Source: Blasia pusilla
Lineage: Eukaryota; Marchantiophyta; Marchantiopsida; Blasiales
Assembly: GCA_050084515.1 (NCBI GenBank)
Contig: CM114271.1
Span: 22,320,001 to 22,384,000, forward strand
Reading direction: 5' to 3'
Length of the DNA stretch: 64,000 nt
Shown piece by piece: positions 12,124 through 24,719 of this stretch (positions within the stretch are counted from its first letter, which is position 1; every line of letters starts with the position of its first letter). The notes under the pieces are model-generated. The model saw only the letters and a program-made list of their open reading frames with translations, was not told the origin of the DNA and searched no databases. The translations under genes were made by a program, and so were the position numbers.

Positions 12124-14369
12124 TCAGAGAAACATTTGCCCCAGCAAATCATACTTTGTAGGATCTTCAAGCGCATCGGATGATCCCGTCCACGATTTCC
12201 AGTAACCCTTTCCAAGCTCGGATTTACTTGGTTTCTCAATTGTCGAGCTATTGGAAGCCACAATCCTTTGATCTCCCTCAACTTTCTGCACCTTACCATC
12301 AACTGGGGCGGCTCCTTTCTCATCTACACTATCACCATCTATCTCTACAATCATCTCATTTGTACTATGAGATTCTAGTGTAACACACGACATTGGGCGC
12401 TCAGGCTCTTCTTCTCTTGGTCTTTTCAAGCTCGTTTCGGCTTTGCCGCTGGCCACTCTTGCGCTGGTACCAGACACTTGTGCCACATTCTCTTTCTCGG
12501 ACAAAACAGCGTCCTGGTGGCAATCACATCCCAGTTGGGTAAACCCAGTCAATTCACAGAATGTAGCATCCACCTTCTCCGTTATCTCCACACCCACTCC
12601 TTCCTTGGAGAGCATGAGCTTCCATGCTGCATTTGAAGCTCTTTCTAATACAGCAACACTGAGATTCCAACATTCAAACACAGTTAATACTCGCACATAT
12701 ACCTCGTCCAGCTATTTCCAACTCTAGAGACTGACTCTACTCACAACACCTTATCAACGGATGTAGGAGCCAGACACTCTGTGGCGGTTACAATGACAGA
12801 GTGACTGGTAATACCTATGAGACACGCAATAGAATCTCAGACATTGTGATACACTCAATTACTAAATTGACTCCAACACAATAGAGATTGAGTTTCCTGT
12901 GACGCTATATAATCACTGTAATCACAAACAATCATTTCAATTCCCACACCGGAGGAGATTTTACTTGTGTGAAATGCAGTGATTGGGAAGAGTCACAGAA
13001 GATTGTATCTCTAATAAAGCACTACAAATTTTGAATCTCTTTCTTTCCAGGACTGGCAGGTTCAGTGACGATCCTCACCTAACCTAGTTGTGAGACAGAG
13101 TCGCATTATGCCTTCTCATAGACCTCCTTCGTATCACATGATAGCTCACCTTAGGATCGTTGTCTTATTCGTTCAACCTCTGACGACTAAAAGATGAATC
13201 TCATGTACAGGACAAGGATTCTCGATGCTGGAAAGGTACTTCTGAGGCAAAGACCACCACCCACCTTAGTTCATGACGAAGTTCTTCCATGAGCTGTCTC
13301 CTACTCTTGGTCTCAACACCTGGAGTTCTGAGCACCTCGCTCTGCTCCACCGAAGTTAAGATGAAGCTTTTAAGGTCATCCTAGTGACATACACACGATG
13401 TCAACAAAAGGAAAGCTCATAATTAGCTAAAGCTTGTATTATATTGACAGTATGGAGGGTCGAAGATTAATCTCTGGTAATACTCCTGATGGGTGCAATA
13501 TGCTAGAAGCAGGAAGAATTCACCCTGGATAGAAACATGGAGACTGAATTTCGACACAGATACTCATAGGTAGATATTCCACCCTTAATGACAGTTGCGA
13601 ACTGGAGGGTTACAACAAGTACTTGGTGAAAGACAGTCGGGGTCACCTCCGACTGTCTTTATAATACATAGACTGTATTATAAAGACTATATGATACGGT
13701 CTATTTAATGAAAATTCAATTTTAATCAAAGCCTCCGTAAGCATCCTTGCTGGGAGATTGACCTGCTCTAGTTCTCCACGAAAAAGAATACCGCACTCTT
13801 CCCAGTGTTCGATTAAGATTCGATATCAAGGTGTTCGTAGCGTCTTCTAAGGAAATGTTCCCGTCTTCGATTCTCTTCCAATTTCTCAATGTGAACTGCA
13901 TTTCCCTCCTCTCTCCTCTCTCAGAAACCCTAACCCTAGGCTACATGACGGAACGAGGAAAAATCCGCTCCGCACAAAGCCGAGAACACTTCGATTTGCA
14001 TCTGACCGTGGACGCGCGAACGTCTCCGTTCAAATCTTAGTTACTGGGAGGGAAAAAACTCAGACTAGGGACACAACTCCCATTGCGAATCAAGTCAGAA
14101 GATCGCACTTGCGTTCATCTAGAGGAATGGATTCCCGTCACTTAGGATTGACTTCGTACGTAAATTCAACGCGTGAAATTCCGACGTCGCATCCCCTTGC
14201 GCGAGAATACTAAATCAAACCAATTTGGAGATCTGCTGCATCAACACGTACTCACATTTGATTTTAGCAGAGAAATGAGAGAGCTCCGCAGATTATCGAA
14301 CGTGCCATCGTACATCAAGCATTTCAGCACGTCCTGAGGCTTCACCGTCGCAGATACGTCGTCCGACAT
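12124..14369 (-). CDS. SHG1/BOD1-like nuclear protein (putative COMPASS SHG1 family)
   Basis: Three exons on the minus strand, 14369-14256, 13380-13265 and 12658-12124, give 765 nt (254 aa) with GT-AG introns and matching phases (0, then 2). Exon 1 encodes MSDDVSATVKPQDVLKCLMY and then DGTFDNLRSSLISLLKSN; exon 2 contains LKSFILTSVEQSEVLRTPG and ends MEELRHEL; exon 3 continues VLERASNAAWKLMLSKEGVG. A short 'G-x-FD-x-LR' motif followed by helices and a VE-x-SEVL motif resembles the SHG1/BOD1 N-terminal domain, found in a subunit of Set1/COMPASS histone H3K4 methyltransferase complexes and in a human kinetochore regulator. The C-terminal half is acidic and low in complexity, with a basic patch KRPREEE that could be a nuclear localisation signal. 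The gene structure is well supported; the family assignment is tentative. The gene converges on SRP68. Confidence 0.62.
13631..13685. repeat. Two abutting perfect hairpins in an intron
   Basis: AGACAGTCGG (13631-13640) pairs with 13649-13658 across an 8-base loop, and CTTTATAATACA (13657-13668) pairs with 13674-13685 across a 5-base loop. Both are perfect and share two bases. They lie in the first intron of the SHG1-like gene and could be a remnant of a small inverted-repeat transposon or a small-RNA precursor; nothing in the sequence decides between these. Confidence 0.6.
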
Positions 14370-14780
14370 CTAGCAGTATAACGAATCAGGACATAAAGAG
14401 TCCCAAAGCCGATCCAATTCCACCTTCCGCACACGCCTCCGCCGTCCAGACTCAACGGAAAACACTTCGCGAATCCTGCTCTTCTACAACCTACCTATGT
14501 GCTCGACTTCTCTCTCCGCCCCCTCCATACTCTCTTCGCGCAGACTCCTGCCACTCCTCTACATATCCCTGTCCATGCGCACCCCAATTTTTGACTGCCT
14601 CACAACGAGCTTGCCGCGCGGTATCGTCCACAAATCGCTGGAACACAGAGTCGTCGACGATTCTCTCTCTCTCTCTCTTCAATGATGCGATGGACTCCCC
14701 TCTCCTCCCGCTGTCCACCTTCGCTCCGGCCTAAGGTTTTGCATGTAAGAGTCCGAGGCATGACGTCCTACTATCATAAC
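14370..14780 (-). other. Upstream and leader region of the SHG1-like gene
   Basis: Directly before the start codon is TGCTAG, which could be a splice acceptor, and a possible donor (AG|GTAGGT) lies at about 14485, so a leader intron is likely. A minus-strand frame at 14491-14718 lacks an ATG and is probably leader rather than coding sequence. A TC dinucleotide run occupies about 14662-14680. Confidence 0.4.
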
Positions 14781-17090
14781 ATTCTTTTTTAATTATTGGA
14801 GATTGCCTCTGATAATTAAAAAAATTGTAAATTAAATCAAACCAGTACCCAGCTTGTTTTGGTTTTTTAGTATGGATGGGGAGGAAAATTAAATTGTTTA
14901 CAAAGAATGAAAATTTTGTTATATGAATTGACAGGACAAGAGAGTATGAATTGATAGATAGGGAAAGTAGAAAAAAATCTTAATACCAAAGGAAAATACA
15001 TAGGAGGGTTAGTAGACAAGTGCTAACACCGAGTGGAATAGATTCAAAGTTCATTATTAAGTTGCTCACGTCTCCATTCACATTTATGTTTGAAAATTTA
15101 TCACATAATAATTTGCATTGTGGAGCCTTTGCATTACTAATCCACTTGGCATAAAGAGAGAGAATTGATTTACAAGTCATAGTAATAGGGGCCTTAATAA
15201 GATAATAAAAAATTATTTAAAAATGGTGCTTAGAATTTTTTAATTGTGGAAGGTAATTTAAACCCATGCATCCGACTTCCCCTATAATGGAAGAACTTTG
15301 AATTTTGTACATGCTATTTATGGGAGATCTTTTACGGAAATAATTAATAAGAGACTAAAATAATATCAAACGGGAATTCAAATAAAAGAATGGAACAACT
15401 CATAAAAAGGTGAAGAAAAAAGTATTGAAAAAGAAAGATTCAAAAGACTTTATATAAAAAGAGGATAGAAGAATCTAGCTGTAAAGGCACCCAAAATTGA
15501 GTATTCTAATAGCTAAAGGATTTTGAGGGAAAATCCATCATAAAAACAAACTACAAAATAGGACAAAACAAGGCAATAACATCCCAACAAGGGAAGCAAG
15601 CAAGAAACACAAAAAGGAATGCATGAAGGGATTGGTAACAAGCTTGAACAAAAACCAACTAAAGAAGCTATGATATTAATAGTTTGAAACAAATATGGCA
15701 TAAACACTTAGGGTTGGTCAATACGGAATGGATTAGGAGATGAGTGGCCACCGACCACTTTGGCTCAATGTATCAACGACAATGCTTATGCATGTTGTAA
15801 TACCACCAAAATGTATTGTAAAAAATAAGTACTCATAGTGGAGAGAGAACGACTACAAGAAGGTACTAGTTGATGTTTCTTGAGGGAATGGTGAGTATTT
15901 GTTTTCACAAAAGTATCAAAAGATGCATGTAAGTGCCCAATAAATTCCACTATAAAAGGAATAGATCCATATATATATACCCTAAACCATATATATCTCA
16001 CCACATAAATGAACTCATTGATTCTTCTTGTTATATTGATTGTTGAACCGTTAGTATATGCAGCCTAACGCACCAAGTGAGAACTGTTGGATTAGCAACC
16101 ACCACATCATCTAATAGACAAAAGCCACCTCGAGATATAACAAGGTCAACTATTTTTTTTAACACAACAACCACTGTTTTATTCTCATTATTAATTTTTT
16201 TCTCAAAAAAAAAATTCTAAGAGAGTATAATTGTATAAGAGGAGGGAAAGAACGTCTACATCAAAGGGTGGTGGGGGAACTCATAGGAATTATTAAAGAT
16301 AGGGGCGGGGGGAGAGGGGTTTCAATGAGTCGAGTATGTGAGTGTCGTATCCAGCCTGGGAAAAAGAGGGGGCATCCCCCCTATGAGTTAAATTCACTAA
16401 CAATAGAAACAATATCAACAATGCCTAGGGAAATATTCCTACCATTAAGAGGGCCTCTAGCACCAACGTCTCCCATCTCCTAAGCCCGCCTCAAAAGCAT
16501 ATTGGCTTGGGCACATTGCACCGCTATGTAGACCAATTGTCTACAATAAAGAATTGTAGTAGCTAAAGATAATCCATTTCTCAATTGGAGACTATGAGCG
16601 CAATCCTAAGGAACAAGTCAAAACGTCTCCCCCATACATCTCTATCGTTAGGGGGATGAATCGATGTTTGTCAAGAAGTTCACTATAGAGACGAGTCTTA
16701 TTCACTGTCACCACCATTGCCACTCCTTGTTGTAATCTCCCTTCTACCACCATATGGGCTCCCATTGACTCTCATATAAAATCCATCACTAAAACATCCG
16801 CCACCACCACTTCAACCTCATAAGTCGTATAAAGATCAACACAAATTAAGGGATCCCGCATCGAGTAGTGATGCTCTCTTTGAATGTAGAATCCACCCTC
16901 CTAAGCAATACAAAACAAGATATCCTGCATAACATTGTGATTGGAAATCCTCTCACCGCCAACTCAACATCGTCCCAAATGCGAGCCCAAATTCACACCA
17001 AGAGAATCTTAACTCTGACGATACTCATAGTGTGTTGAACCAACCACGGTAAGAGACCGGAATGGGTAACCTGACAATAATGTCGATGTC
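14781..17090. other. AT-rich gene-poor stretch
   Basis: The base composition is AT-rich up to about 16.25 kb, with short frames on both strands that are broken and match no family I know. From about 16.27 kb the composition rises, with a short open frame at 16268-16483 that I do not recognise. On the minus strand around 16.5-16.9 kb there is protein-like but heavily interrupted sequence, perhaps a very old retroelement. Nothing here can be annotated with confidence. Confidence 0.35.
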
Positions 17091-18000
17091 GCTCCTTGGC
17101 TACTGTAAATCTTGACCCCAACTTGGTCGTGAAGACAACTCCTCCAATCATCAAGTCGTACTCCTCACGTACTGAGGCTGCTCAAACCTCCTCGCTGTGC
17201 GGTGCAGATCCAGGGGTCTGGTACGACACTGGCGAAAAGGAACGACTACAAATGGCACGGCACTCGGGAATAGGGTGCGGCACTCGGCGACATATCCTCC
17301 TCAATCAGCAATTCACACGCTTTGCTCCTTAGTGAAGGAGCGCCTCCGCGATCGAGACGGTGCGGTGCGATCACGAGCGGCATGGCACGGCACGGCGCGG
17401 AAATTGGCGGCGCGTTGCGGCTACGGGCGTCACGGCACGGTACTCGATCATCGTCGAGCGGCTACCAATTACAACATAGCATCATGAAATGAAAACTCAA
17501 ACACCATAACCCGAGGTCATATGCCATCACTGGTTGATGAAGAAATTGCGATGACGGTGGTGGCCAAAACAAAGTACGTGATGGCGGCGCAAGTAAGAGA
17601 ATCAACGGTCATCGTGGAAGACCCTCCACTCCGTAATGGCGGAAATGGCAACCAAGGGTGGACAATGGCCAAACGCAACTCTGAGCAGCGTTAGGCGGTG
17701 ACAGCAGCCGACGATGGACGGTGGATCGTGGACCGCTTACGGTGACGGTGGCGATGACGGTTGACCGATGACGGTGAAAATGGACCGTTGATGGTGATGG
17801 TGGACCATTGACGGTAACTATGATGGCGACGGCCACCGCCTGCATGGCAGCTGGTTTAGGGTTTGAAAAATTTAACCCTAAAAATTGTGTCACATCTGAG
17901 TAGCAGATAAGCCGAGATCTATCGTGGATAAGGCGTAGGAGCCAGCGGACTATCTTGAGTGTAACTTTGTCCCACGGTGTCGGATGAGGATGAGGATAGG
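17090..18000. repeat. Degenerate GGCACGGCAC and GGTGACGGT simple-repeat region
   Basis: From about 17250 to 17460 the sequence is rich in variants of GGCACGGCACTCGG, and from about 17540 to 17840 in variants of GATGACGGTGG and ACCGTTGATGG. Both look like degenerate minisatellites. Frames across them (for example 17609-18031 on the minus strand, histidine-, threonine- and valine-rich) are products of the repeat and not credible genes. Confidence 0.45.
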
Positions 18001-19470
18001 TCCATTGTGTCAGGAACGTGGTTTTTGACAACTTTCATGTTGAGGTCTTTCACAACTGGATGACTTGTTGACCAGGTCACCCGCCCCTGGTAACCTGTGC
18101 GCGCATGTTACCAAGGGGAGGACTATTTTTAGGGGAAGAGCCTTTTGGCTCTTCCCAACCCTAGATAAGAGAGGAAGGTGGCTTTCCTAAGCCATCTTTC
18201 TCATGTTGGGCTGTTGGAGCACATCTCTTGTATGTGTGTCAGATAGGACTAGGGTGCTAGCGTCCGGATTCCTTGATAGCACAGGGTGGACGAGGCTTGA
18301 TATGCCGATGTAGATTGAGGAGTGGAGTTTTAGGCCGGGTGTGCCATTTTTACTACTCTTTATTTTTACATGAGAAAGATGTCGGGGGGCTGGTGGGAAT
18401 TTGTTGTTTGCAAGTAGGAAAGCGAGTTGCCTTGGTTGGGAGCCCCTAGAGACGCGTGTGTTGTGGATGTCGGTCATTTTTTGTGTTCGGAAGGCCGTGG
18501 GCAAAAGCGCTCTCCGTTTTTCTCAGATTTTGCTGGTGCGGATTGATTGGGGACAACAGTCGAGTGTTGTGTGCAGTGGGACGGCGAGTGTACCCAAGTG
18601 AGGGTGTCGGGAAAGAGCAGGAGGCGATTTAGGTCACAGAGGCGGCAATGGGCGGCGACGGGCGTGGAAGGGCGAACGGCGACAGGAAAACGGCGCCCCT
18701 CCCCCCCGGCGCATTTATTTCTCGTCATAGGCCGCGTGTGGGGATAGGCAGAGAGGTTTGCACGACATGATGTTTTCGGGCACAATAGGGATTTGCAAGA
18801 GTTGACGATGGAGTGTCAGTGCGCATGATGTCGAGGGGTTGTCCGCATCTATTGACGGGAGGATTGACGTGTTGGTCGAGGAGAGTATTGTGTTGCAGAC
18901 GTTGTTGTGTCACATGTAGGAGTGCGTGTTGACGGTGCCGTAGGTTGGAGGGCGTAATCAGGCTACCCATTCGAGTCCCTTTTCCCGCACTTGTCATGTG
19001 TGATTGAGAGTGCTAGGTATCGGGTAGTAGCTTGTGCTAGGTGGGTGCAGCGATGGTGACGAGTGTAGATTCTTTTCATGTGTAGCATGTTGGTGGATAT
19101 ACGGCGGTTTCCGCGTAGAGGTCGCATGTATGACCCGAGAGTGTCACTAGGTTAGGTGAGTCAGTTGGAAGGCTCATGGTGAGCCCGAGTGTTGAGTGTG
19201 CGTGAGGCCGGGTATGTCACGGGATTGATGTTAGCATAGGTGAGCTAGTGAGGAGTGTGGGAGACTCTCGGTGAGTTTGTGTGCTTGAGCGGGTGAGACA
19301 GGGTTTGTCATCACGGCGTTCTTCCAGGGTTCGGAAGAACGGGTTAGTGCGAGCAGTGGTAGTGGTGTGACACGGAGTGGAGTGAGATATCGAGGAGTTA
19401 CCAGTGAGGAGCTACCTTGACATCCATCTGTGGCTAGATCGTCATCACTAGACACTGGGTCTAGTGACGA
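18000..19470 (+). other. Possible 5' LTR and leader of a decayed retrotransposon
   Basis: This GC-moderate stretch precedes gag-like coding sequence at 19.47 kb. TGTCAGGAACGTGG near 18007 would be an acceptable LTR start, and a TATTTTTAGGGG-like element lies near 18124, but I could not find a second copy of the repeat or its end, so this is only positional inference. The open frames inside are not recognisable. Confidence 0.25.
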
Positions 19471-20280
19471 GATCGCAGACAGAGATAGTAGTACTTGGCA
19501 AGAGATGGACGACATGGGCCATCGAGGCATGTGTTGTTTCTCGGGTGTAGCGGGCACCATCGACTTAGATGATTTTATTTAGGAGTTCGACACGTGGTGC
19601 GACTTCTTGGAGATACGGACCCCAACACGGTTCAACCCTTTCATGGCATGGAAGGGGTTGTTCCAGCACTTGGAGGGTCCTTCGATGGATGACTACATGG
19701 AGTTTTGATCACTATATTCAGTAGAGATCGATGCCTAGAGGATGTATTGGGCTCCAGGATATGTGTCCACTAGTGGCCGCGAGGCATATGATGGGATTGT
19801 GAGAGGAGAGAGACCCACATCATCAGCCCAGAGACTAGATGGAGAGGAGGGCAGTGAGACAGGCGAAGTGGCAGAGACCTCTGGTGGTAGAGGGCCACCC
19901 AGCTTCAACCCCACAATGGAGTTCTTTTGACAATTGGGGAAGAGCTACCAGGGCATATGCGCCGACAAGTTGAAGAGTCTATATGATTTTCAATGAGTAT
20001 CGGGTGAGAGTATGAGAGAGGCATTGACACACATGAGGAGGGTGATCATTGCTACGTATGGAGTGACTGAGGCGCAATCAGTCCAGTATTGGTATGGGGT
20101 TATGGACCGAGAACTACGGAGGAGAGTCCGAGATGCAGTGTTGATTCACACAGAGAAGCCCAGATTGAAGGTGGTCTTTGAGTTGTCTGAGCGTAGTGTG
20201 CTCAACATGAGTGAGGAGCAGGTAGTGACCGCTGGATTTTCTCGAGAGTCAACGGGTCCACGAGCGACGGTGACCCCATA
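19470..20280 (+). pseudogene. Retrotransposon gag-like relic (copy 1)
   Basis: One forward frame with several stops (TGA, TAG, TAA) encodes a retrotransposon capsid-like sequence: FNPFMAWKGLFQHLEG, then MREALTHMRRVIIATYGVTE, then YWYGVMDRELRRRVRDA and FELSERSVLNMSEEQVV. It is related, in the same order, to the frame at 56443-57189 (FKPFATWNGIFQHLKE; FNPMVEFFAEL against FNPTMEFF). This is the usual shape of a Ty3/gypsy gag. No zinc knuckle or pol follows; instead the palindrome-rich region at 20.4-21.5 kb begins. Confidence 0.6.
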
Positions 20281-20407
20281 AGTGCAACAACAAGCACCAA
20301 TACCACGGGAGCGGTCCGGTGTGCCCAGAGAGCAGGGCGGGTACAGTGAGCCTATGAGGCAATGACCCGTACCTACATATGTTGCTCGGAACTGTGGTAA
20401 GCGGAAT

Positions 20408-21466
20408 AGGAACCACAGTTCTGATTCTTCCTCCTTCCTCTCGCCACACTTGAAGAAGAGCCACGCCTCACTTGAGAATCCGCGAAACAAGAACTTGAGT
20501 TCCGATTCTTCTCTCCTTCCTTTGAACGCCATGCTAAAACAGAGAGTTTTTTCGACCTCACTTCTTGGGTCCGTGCCAAATGGATCAGAACTTGAGTTCT
20601 GATTGCCTTTACTATCCTCTCCACCTCCCTGTAGAGAGAACACAACTAAGGAGTGGAATGGGAACTAGAGTTATGATTGCCTCCTTCCTATCCTCTCCAC
20701 CTCCTTGTAGAGAAGACCCACAAATGAAGGGCGGAATGAGAACTGAAGTTCCAATTGCATCCTCACTTCACTTCCATACGTTGCCGCATTAAGCCACGCC
20801 GTAGTAGTCAACTGCAGTTAAGACGCTCCACTGTTCTCCAACTGAGACATAATTGGAACTTGAGTTCCCAATCCTCCTTACTTCCTTGTCACTCTCGCCG
20901 CGCCAATCTTTGCTACGCCGGCGAGATGACCACCATGCACTTGAACCACGCCTTGGCTCAACCGAGCTCGATATGGAACTTGAGTTCCAAATCCCTTTTG
21001 CAACTTCTTGTTACCCTTGCCGCGCCGTGCCATTCCGCGCCCTTCAGGTGACTCAACCCTTTCTGCTAAATCAACACTTCAGTTTCGAGTCCTACTTCGT
21101 TGCTCTGCTCCAAACTACCTCTTGGGAGGGATCTACTGAATCAAAACTTAAGTTCTCATGCCTCCCTTAACTCCACCAACTTTGTGGATAGCAGTCCTAG
21201 GTATACTCCAGTAACGGCTCCAAACTAGTGACGCTAGCTCCTCCACACTAGCAGCACTCCAAACCTTTCTCAACCCCTCATCAAGGGAAAGCTTCACCAC
21301 GTAGCCTCTTCCTTGCCTTTCCTGAACCACGTTCACAAGGGAAATCAGAACTTCAGTTTCGATTGAATGAAGAGCTCCTCCTCCTCCTCCTCCTCCTCCT
21401 CCTCCTCCTCCTCCTCACTCCTTCTAACTAGCTCTCCAAACAAGGGCTATCAGAACTTAAGTTCTA
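20408..21466. repeat. Dispersed array of short GAACTTGAGTTC-type palindromes
   Basis: At least ten copies of a 12-bp near-palindrome, GAACTTGAGTTC or close variants, occur at about 20408, 20491, 20588, 20661, 20739, 20856, 20976, 21143, 21347 and 21452. Spacing is about 70-200 bp. Most are followed by a related tail (CCGATTC, CTGATTGCC, CCAATTGC, CTAATGCC) and by CT-rich sequence such as CCTCCTTCCTATCCTCTCC, so the units are diverged repeats of about 75-120 bp that share a conserved core. The region contains no credible gene. Confidence 0.6.
21375..21416. repeat. CTC trinucleotide microsatellite (14 units)
   Basis: Fourteen uninterrupted CTC units inside the palindrome-rich region, between two copies of the core palindrome. 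Confidence 0.9.
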
Positions 21467-21479
21467 ATGCCTCCCACAA

Positions 21480-24400
21480 CAGCTCCAGCAGCGATCTCCT
21501 GCCCTTTCCACGCCAATGATCCGCTCATCTCAAGGAATCTACGTGACTTTGGGGAATCTTTTGGAATCTTTCTCAAATCTGCCCTATTTTGTGTCCCATT
21601 TTTACAGTTGGACTCAGTTTTTTGTGAGCTTTCTAATGGCGAATTCAGATTTGATAAAATCTTGCACAATCAAACACCATTGTGCCCTCCTTACATTCAC
21701 TTCTTGCTTGATTTTCCTCCTGACCAACATTCATCCAATTTGGTCCAGAATCAAGCACACCTCACTCAAAATCAGCAACGAAGTGCCCACACACTTGCTT
21801 ACTTGCCCACACTCAATCAGGTCACAATTGAGACTGATTTCCTCACCATAATTGTCTCAAGAACTCCGTCCCTACAATTTGATCCTCAATTGCTCCACTC
21901 TTGAGCAACTCCACCAAGATTGAGAAGCCTCCCCCTCTCCAAATCCTGTCAAATCTGTCACATTGCACAGATTTCTCAATTCACAACATCTCATTTTGAT
22001 TTCAGAAATTTTTGTGCCCCATGTCCTTCCACATGGTCATGATACACTAGCTTGCAATTCCTGCAAACCCACAACACCACAATTATGCTCTACACTACAA
22101 ATTGAGTCCGACTTTTTCTTCTAGTGAGAGCAAGCATGCATCTCCTTAGGATATAAAGTTGAATACGCACTGTAAGCTCTCATGAAATCTGCAATCAACT
22201 GCAATTCATGGAAATAGCCATACTCATGATTTTGATACACATTAGTGTAATAACAAGAGAAAGTATACACAAGAATTCCCAAAATGTGTGATCTCCTTAT
22301 TGATCACTCCTAGCCCACTCTTCAATAGAGAATCCATGCTCAATACCTGCAAGCCGCTCTATATCACGGATCCCAACAAGGGTCTGCAATCCTAAGGAGA
22401 TGAGCTCCAAATAAGCCTCATATAAGATATACCCCCTTGGCACCTCCATGAATGTACCCACAGGTCACCACCCTCCTAGCAGGTCACTACCCACATGTAG
22501 TACACACCTACTAGCTCCCTAACAAGTACACATGTGGTCCCTTCATGAGACCAACTTCGAACTAACCCATGAACCTACAGGTCCAAGTGGAGCCATACAT
22601 GGCTGGGAAGGTCAACCTCTTCAAGGTTGCCACTCCTCATAAAGGGAAGGGTGACCTACACTTGTAGGTTACATATGACCTCTCAAAATAGGGAAGTACA
22701 AGACCCCTCTAAGGCCTCAATACTATCTCGCCCTACGCCTCATCTATCATGACAGATAAGACATCATGTTTTATCAAACTTGAAATGATAAAACATGAAG
22801 ATAAGAAGGGTCAATTAATTGATTTTATTAGAAAGAAAGGTATAATTAATTAATTGCGGTCTCATGGTAGGAATGTGATCCTATGCCATCTTAAATAAAA
22901 ATGAAGTGCGCAACAACATATTCAATTCTATGATCAAAGATAAGTATCAAGAAGTTACCACATCTCACATCTTACAAATTCAAGTGATGAGCATTACATA
23001 TATAAAGTGTTTGCTTTTAGGTTTCATATTGCCTTGTGTATGATTTGTATTTTCCTTGTAAAATATTGCTCATACTATTTTTTTAGATTACAATATTAAA
23101 TTAAAACTATGACATTTATCACTGAATTATATCAAGATCATACGGAGGATTTTATCAAGAGTATGATGTCACATCTTTTAAAGTGGACCGAAGAGTTTTT
23201 GTTCGGCATACACTTCAAGAGAGACTAAATGTTGAGCCCAATTGGACATAGATGACCTATTTAGGAGTAGGATAAAGAGCATGTTTCCTCTTGGATTGGG
23301 CCTAATGTTTAGTGAAATCATTTTGGATTGGGCTATTTTAAAGATTTTCCGTCCAATATTTTAGATTTTTGGAAATTTTCTCAATATACTCCATGAGATT
23401 TTAGACAATTGATGGATATATGTTTCACACATTGGAATAGTACGAAAATTCTGCAAAAAGTAACCAAAAACTATCCATGTTTAGGAAAGAGTGTTCGTTT
23501 TCAGCTGAGATGATGCTTTCAATGGACGAAGTGTGATCGTACAACTTTTCGATTGCCAAAAAACCAATACTTGTACATGATTGATTAGCAAACTGGATGG
23601 GTAGATTATTTTGGGGGAGGCGGCATAATCTTAGCCATTCATTTTTATCGATGCCCAATTAGGAAACTAATATGAGTTGTCCAATGGGGATCATACGACA
23701 AGATCCAAACACGGTCCTAAAAGGTGGCCCAATCATTGAATGAAGATCCTATCGTGGGGCTCTTCTGCCCTCATTCTCGGTTTCGCACTTTCACATATGT
23801 AGCCTTACTTTCATGTTATTACGTGGGCAACTCTATTGATTTACTTTTGTGCTTTCACCTAAGCAACGATGTTGCCTCACTTTTGTGCGTTTACGATTTT
23901 ACCTTTGTACCTTCGATATCTCACATCCATGTTTTCACTTACGCATGTTCGCTGCCTATATTTTATTACTTCACTTGCGTAGTTCCAACTGCTTTGATAT
24001 CTCTTTTTCACACTTTCACGTGGGCAACTTTACTACCTCTACAAATTCACTAAGTCCACCATCTCCGCAAATCCTATGACTCTCTGCCTCATTGCATCCC
24101 AAGTCATCAAGTTTTGACTTACATGAAGTTGTGTCCTACAACTTTTGACTCTCAATTTGGTCTCATATTTTCCTCTGGAGTCCACATGGCTTTCGCAACC
24201 TCCGTTTTCTGCTCACGTCTCGGCACTTTTGTAGCCCCTCTCAAAACTCTCGAACACAGTATGAGTTATTGAAAGTTCATCCTAGTAAACCCGATCAAGA
24301 TTTTGACCTCGATAGTTTTAGGTAATATTGTATGTAAGACAAAGCTTATTTGTTGGCTTATTGAGTTCCATACTTTGCATCAATAGAATGAATATTTTTA

Positions 24401-24700
24401 CCATGTTCTTTTAGAATATGTTGTATTTCGATTTGGGGCCGCTCTGATATCATGTTCAATTCCCAAATTATCATATTTTCACAAATGTGTGTATTCCAAA
24501 TTAGTGATAGATATGAATGATTTGTATGAACTTATTAATTAAGTCGTGCTATTCAAAAGCTTTCAAGCCAAATACATAATTCTAAAATTATTGCGAAGGT
24601 GGTTAATGTCTTGCAACTCTAACTTGAAATGGACTTCAATAAGATGATTGCAATATCTTCTCATACCAATCATTCGATACATAATCCATTAGTTAGTGAA
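21480..24700. other. Gene-poor stretch
   Basis: There are no credible genes. A forward frame at 21467-21904 has the composition of chance coding and matches nothing I know. From 23.75 to 24.05 kb a degenerate repeat of about 70 bp is visible, with the recurring phrases ACTTTCAC, GTGGGCAAC and CTTTTGTGC. The rest is AT-rich, unstructured sequence. Confidence 0.35.
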
Positions 24701-24719
24701 AATGAAGAGCATGATTTCA

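Noticed and set aside
17609-18031. Minus-strand frame of 140 codons
   Set aside because: Its sequence is produced by a degenerate GATGACGGTGG minisatellite.
21467-21904. Forward frame of 145 codons
   Set aside because: No family resemblance, starts inside repeat sequence, and has no splice or promoter support.
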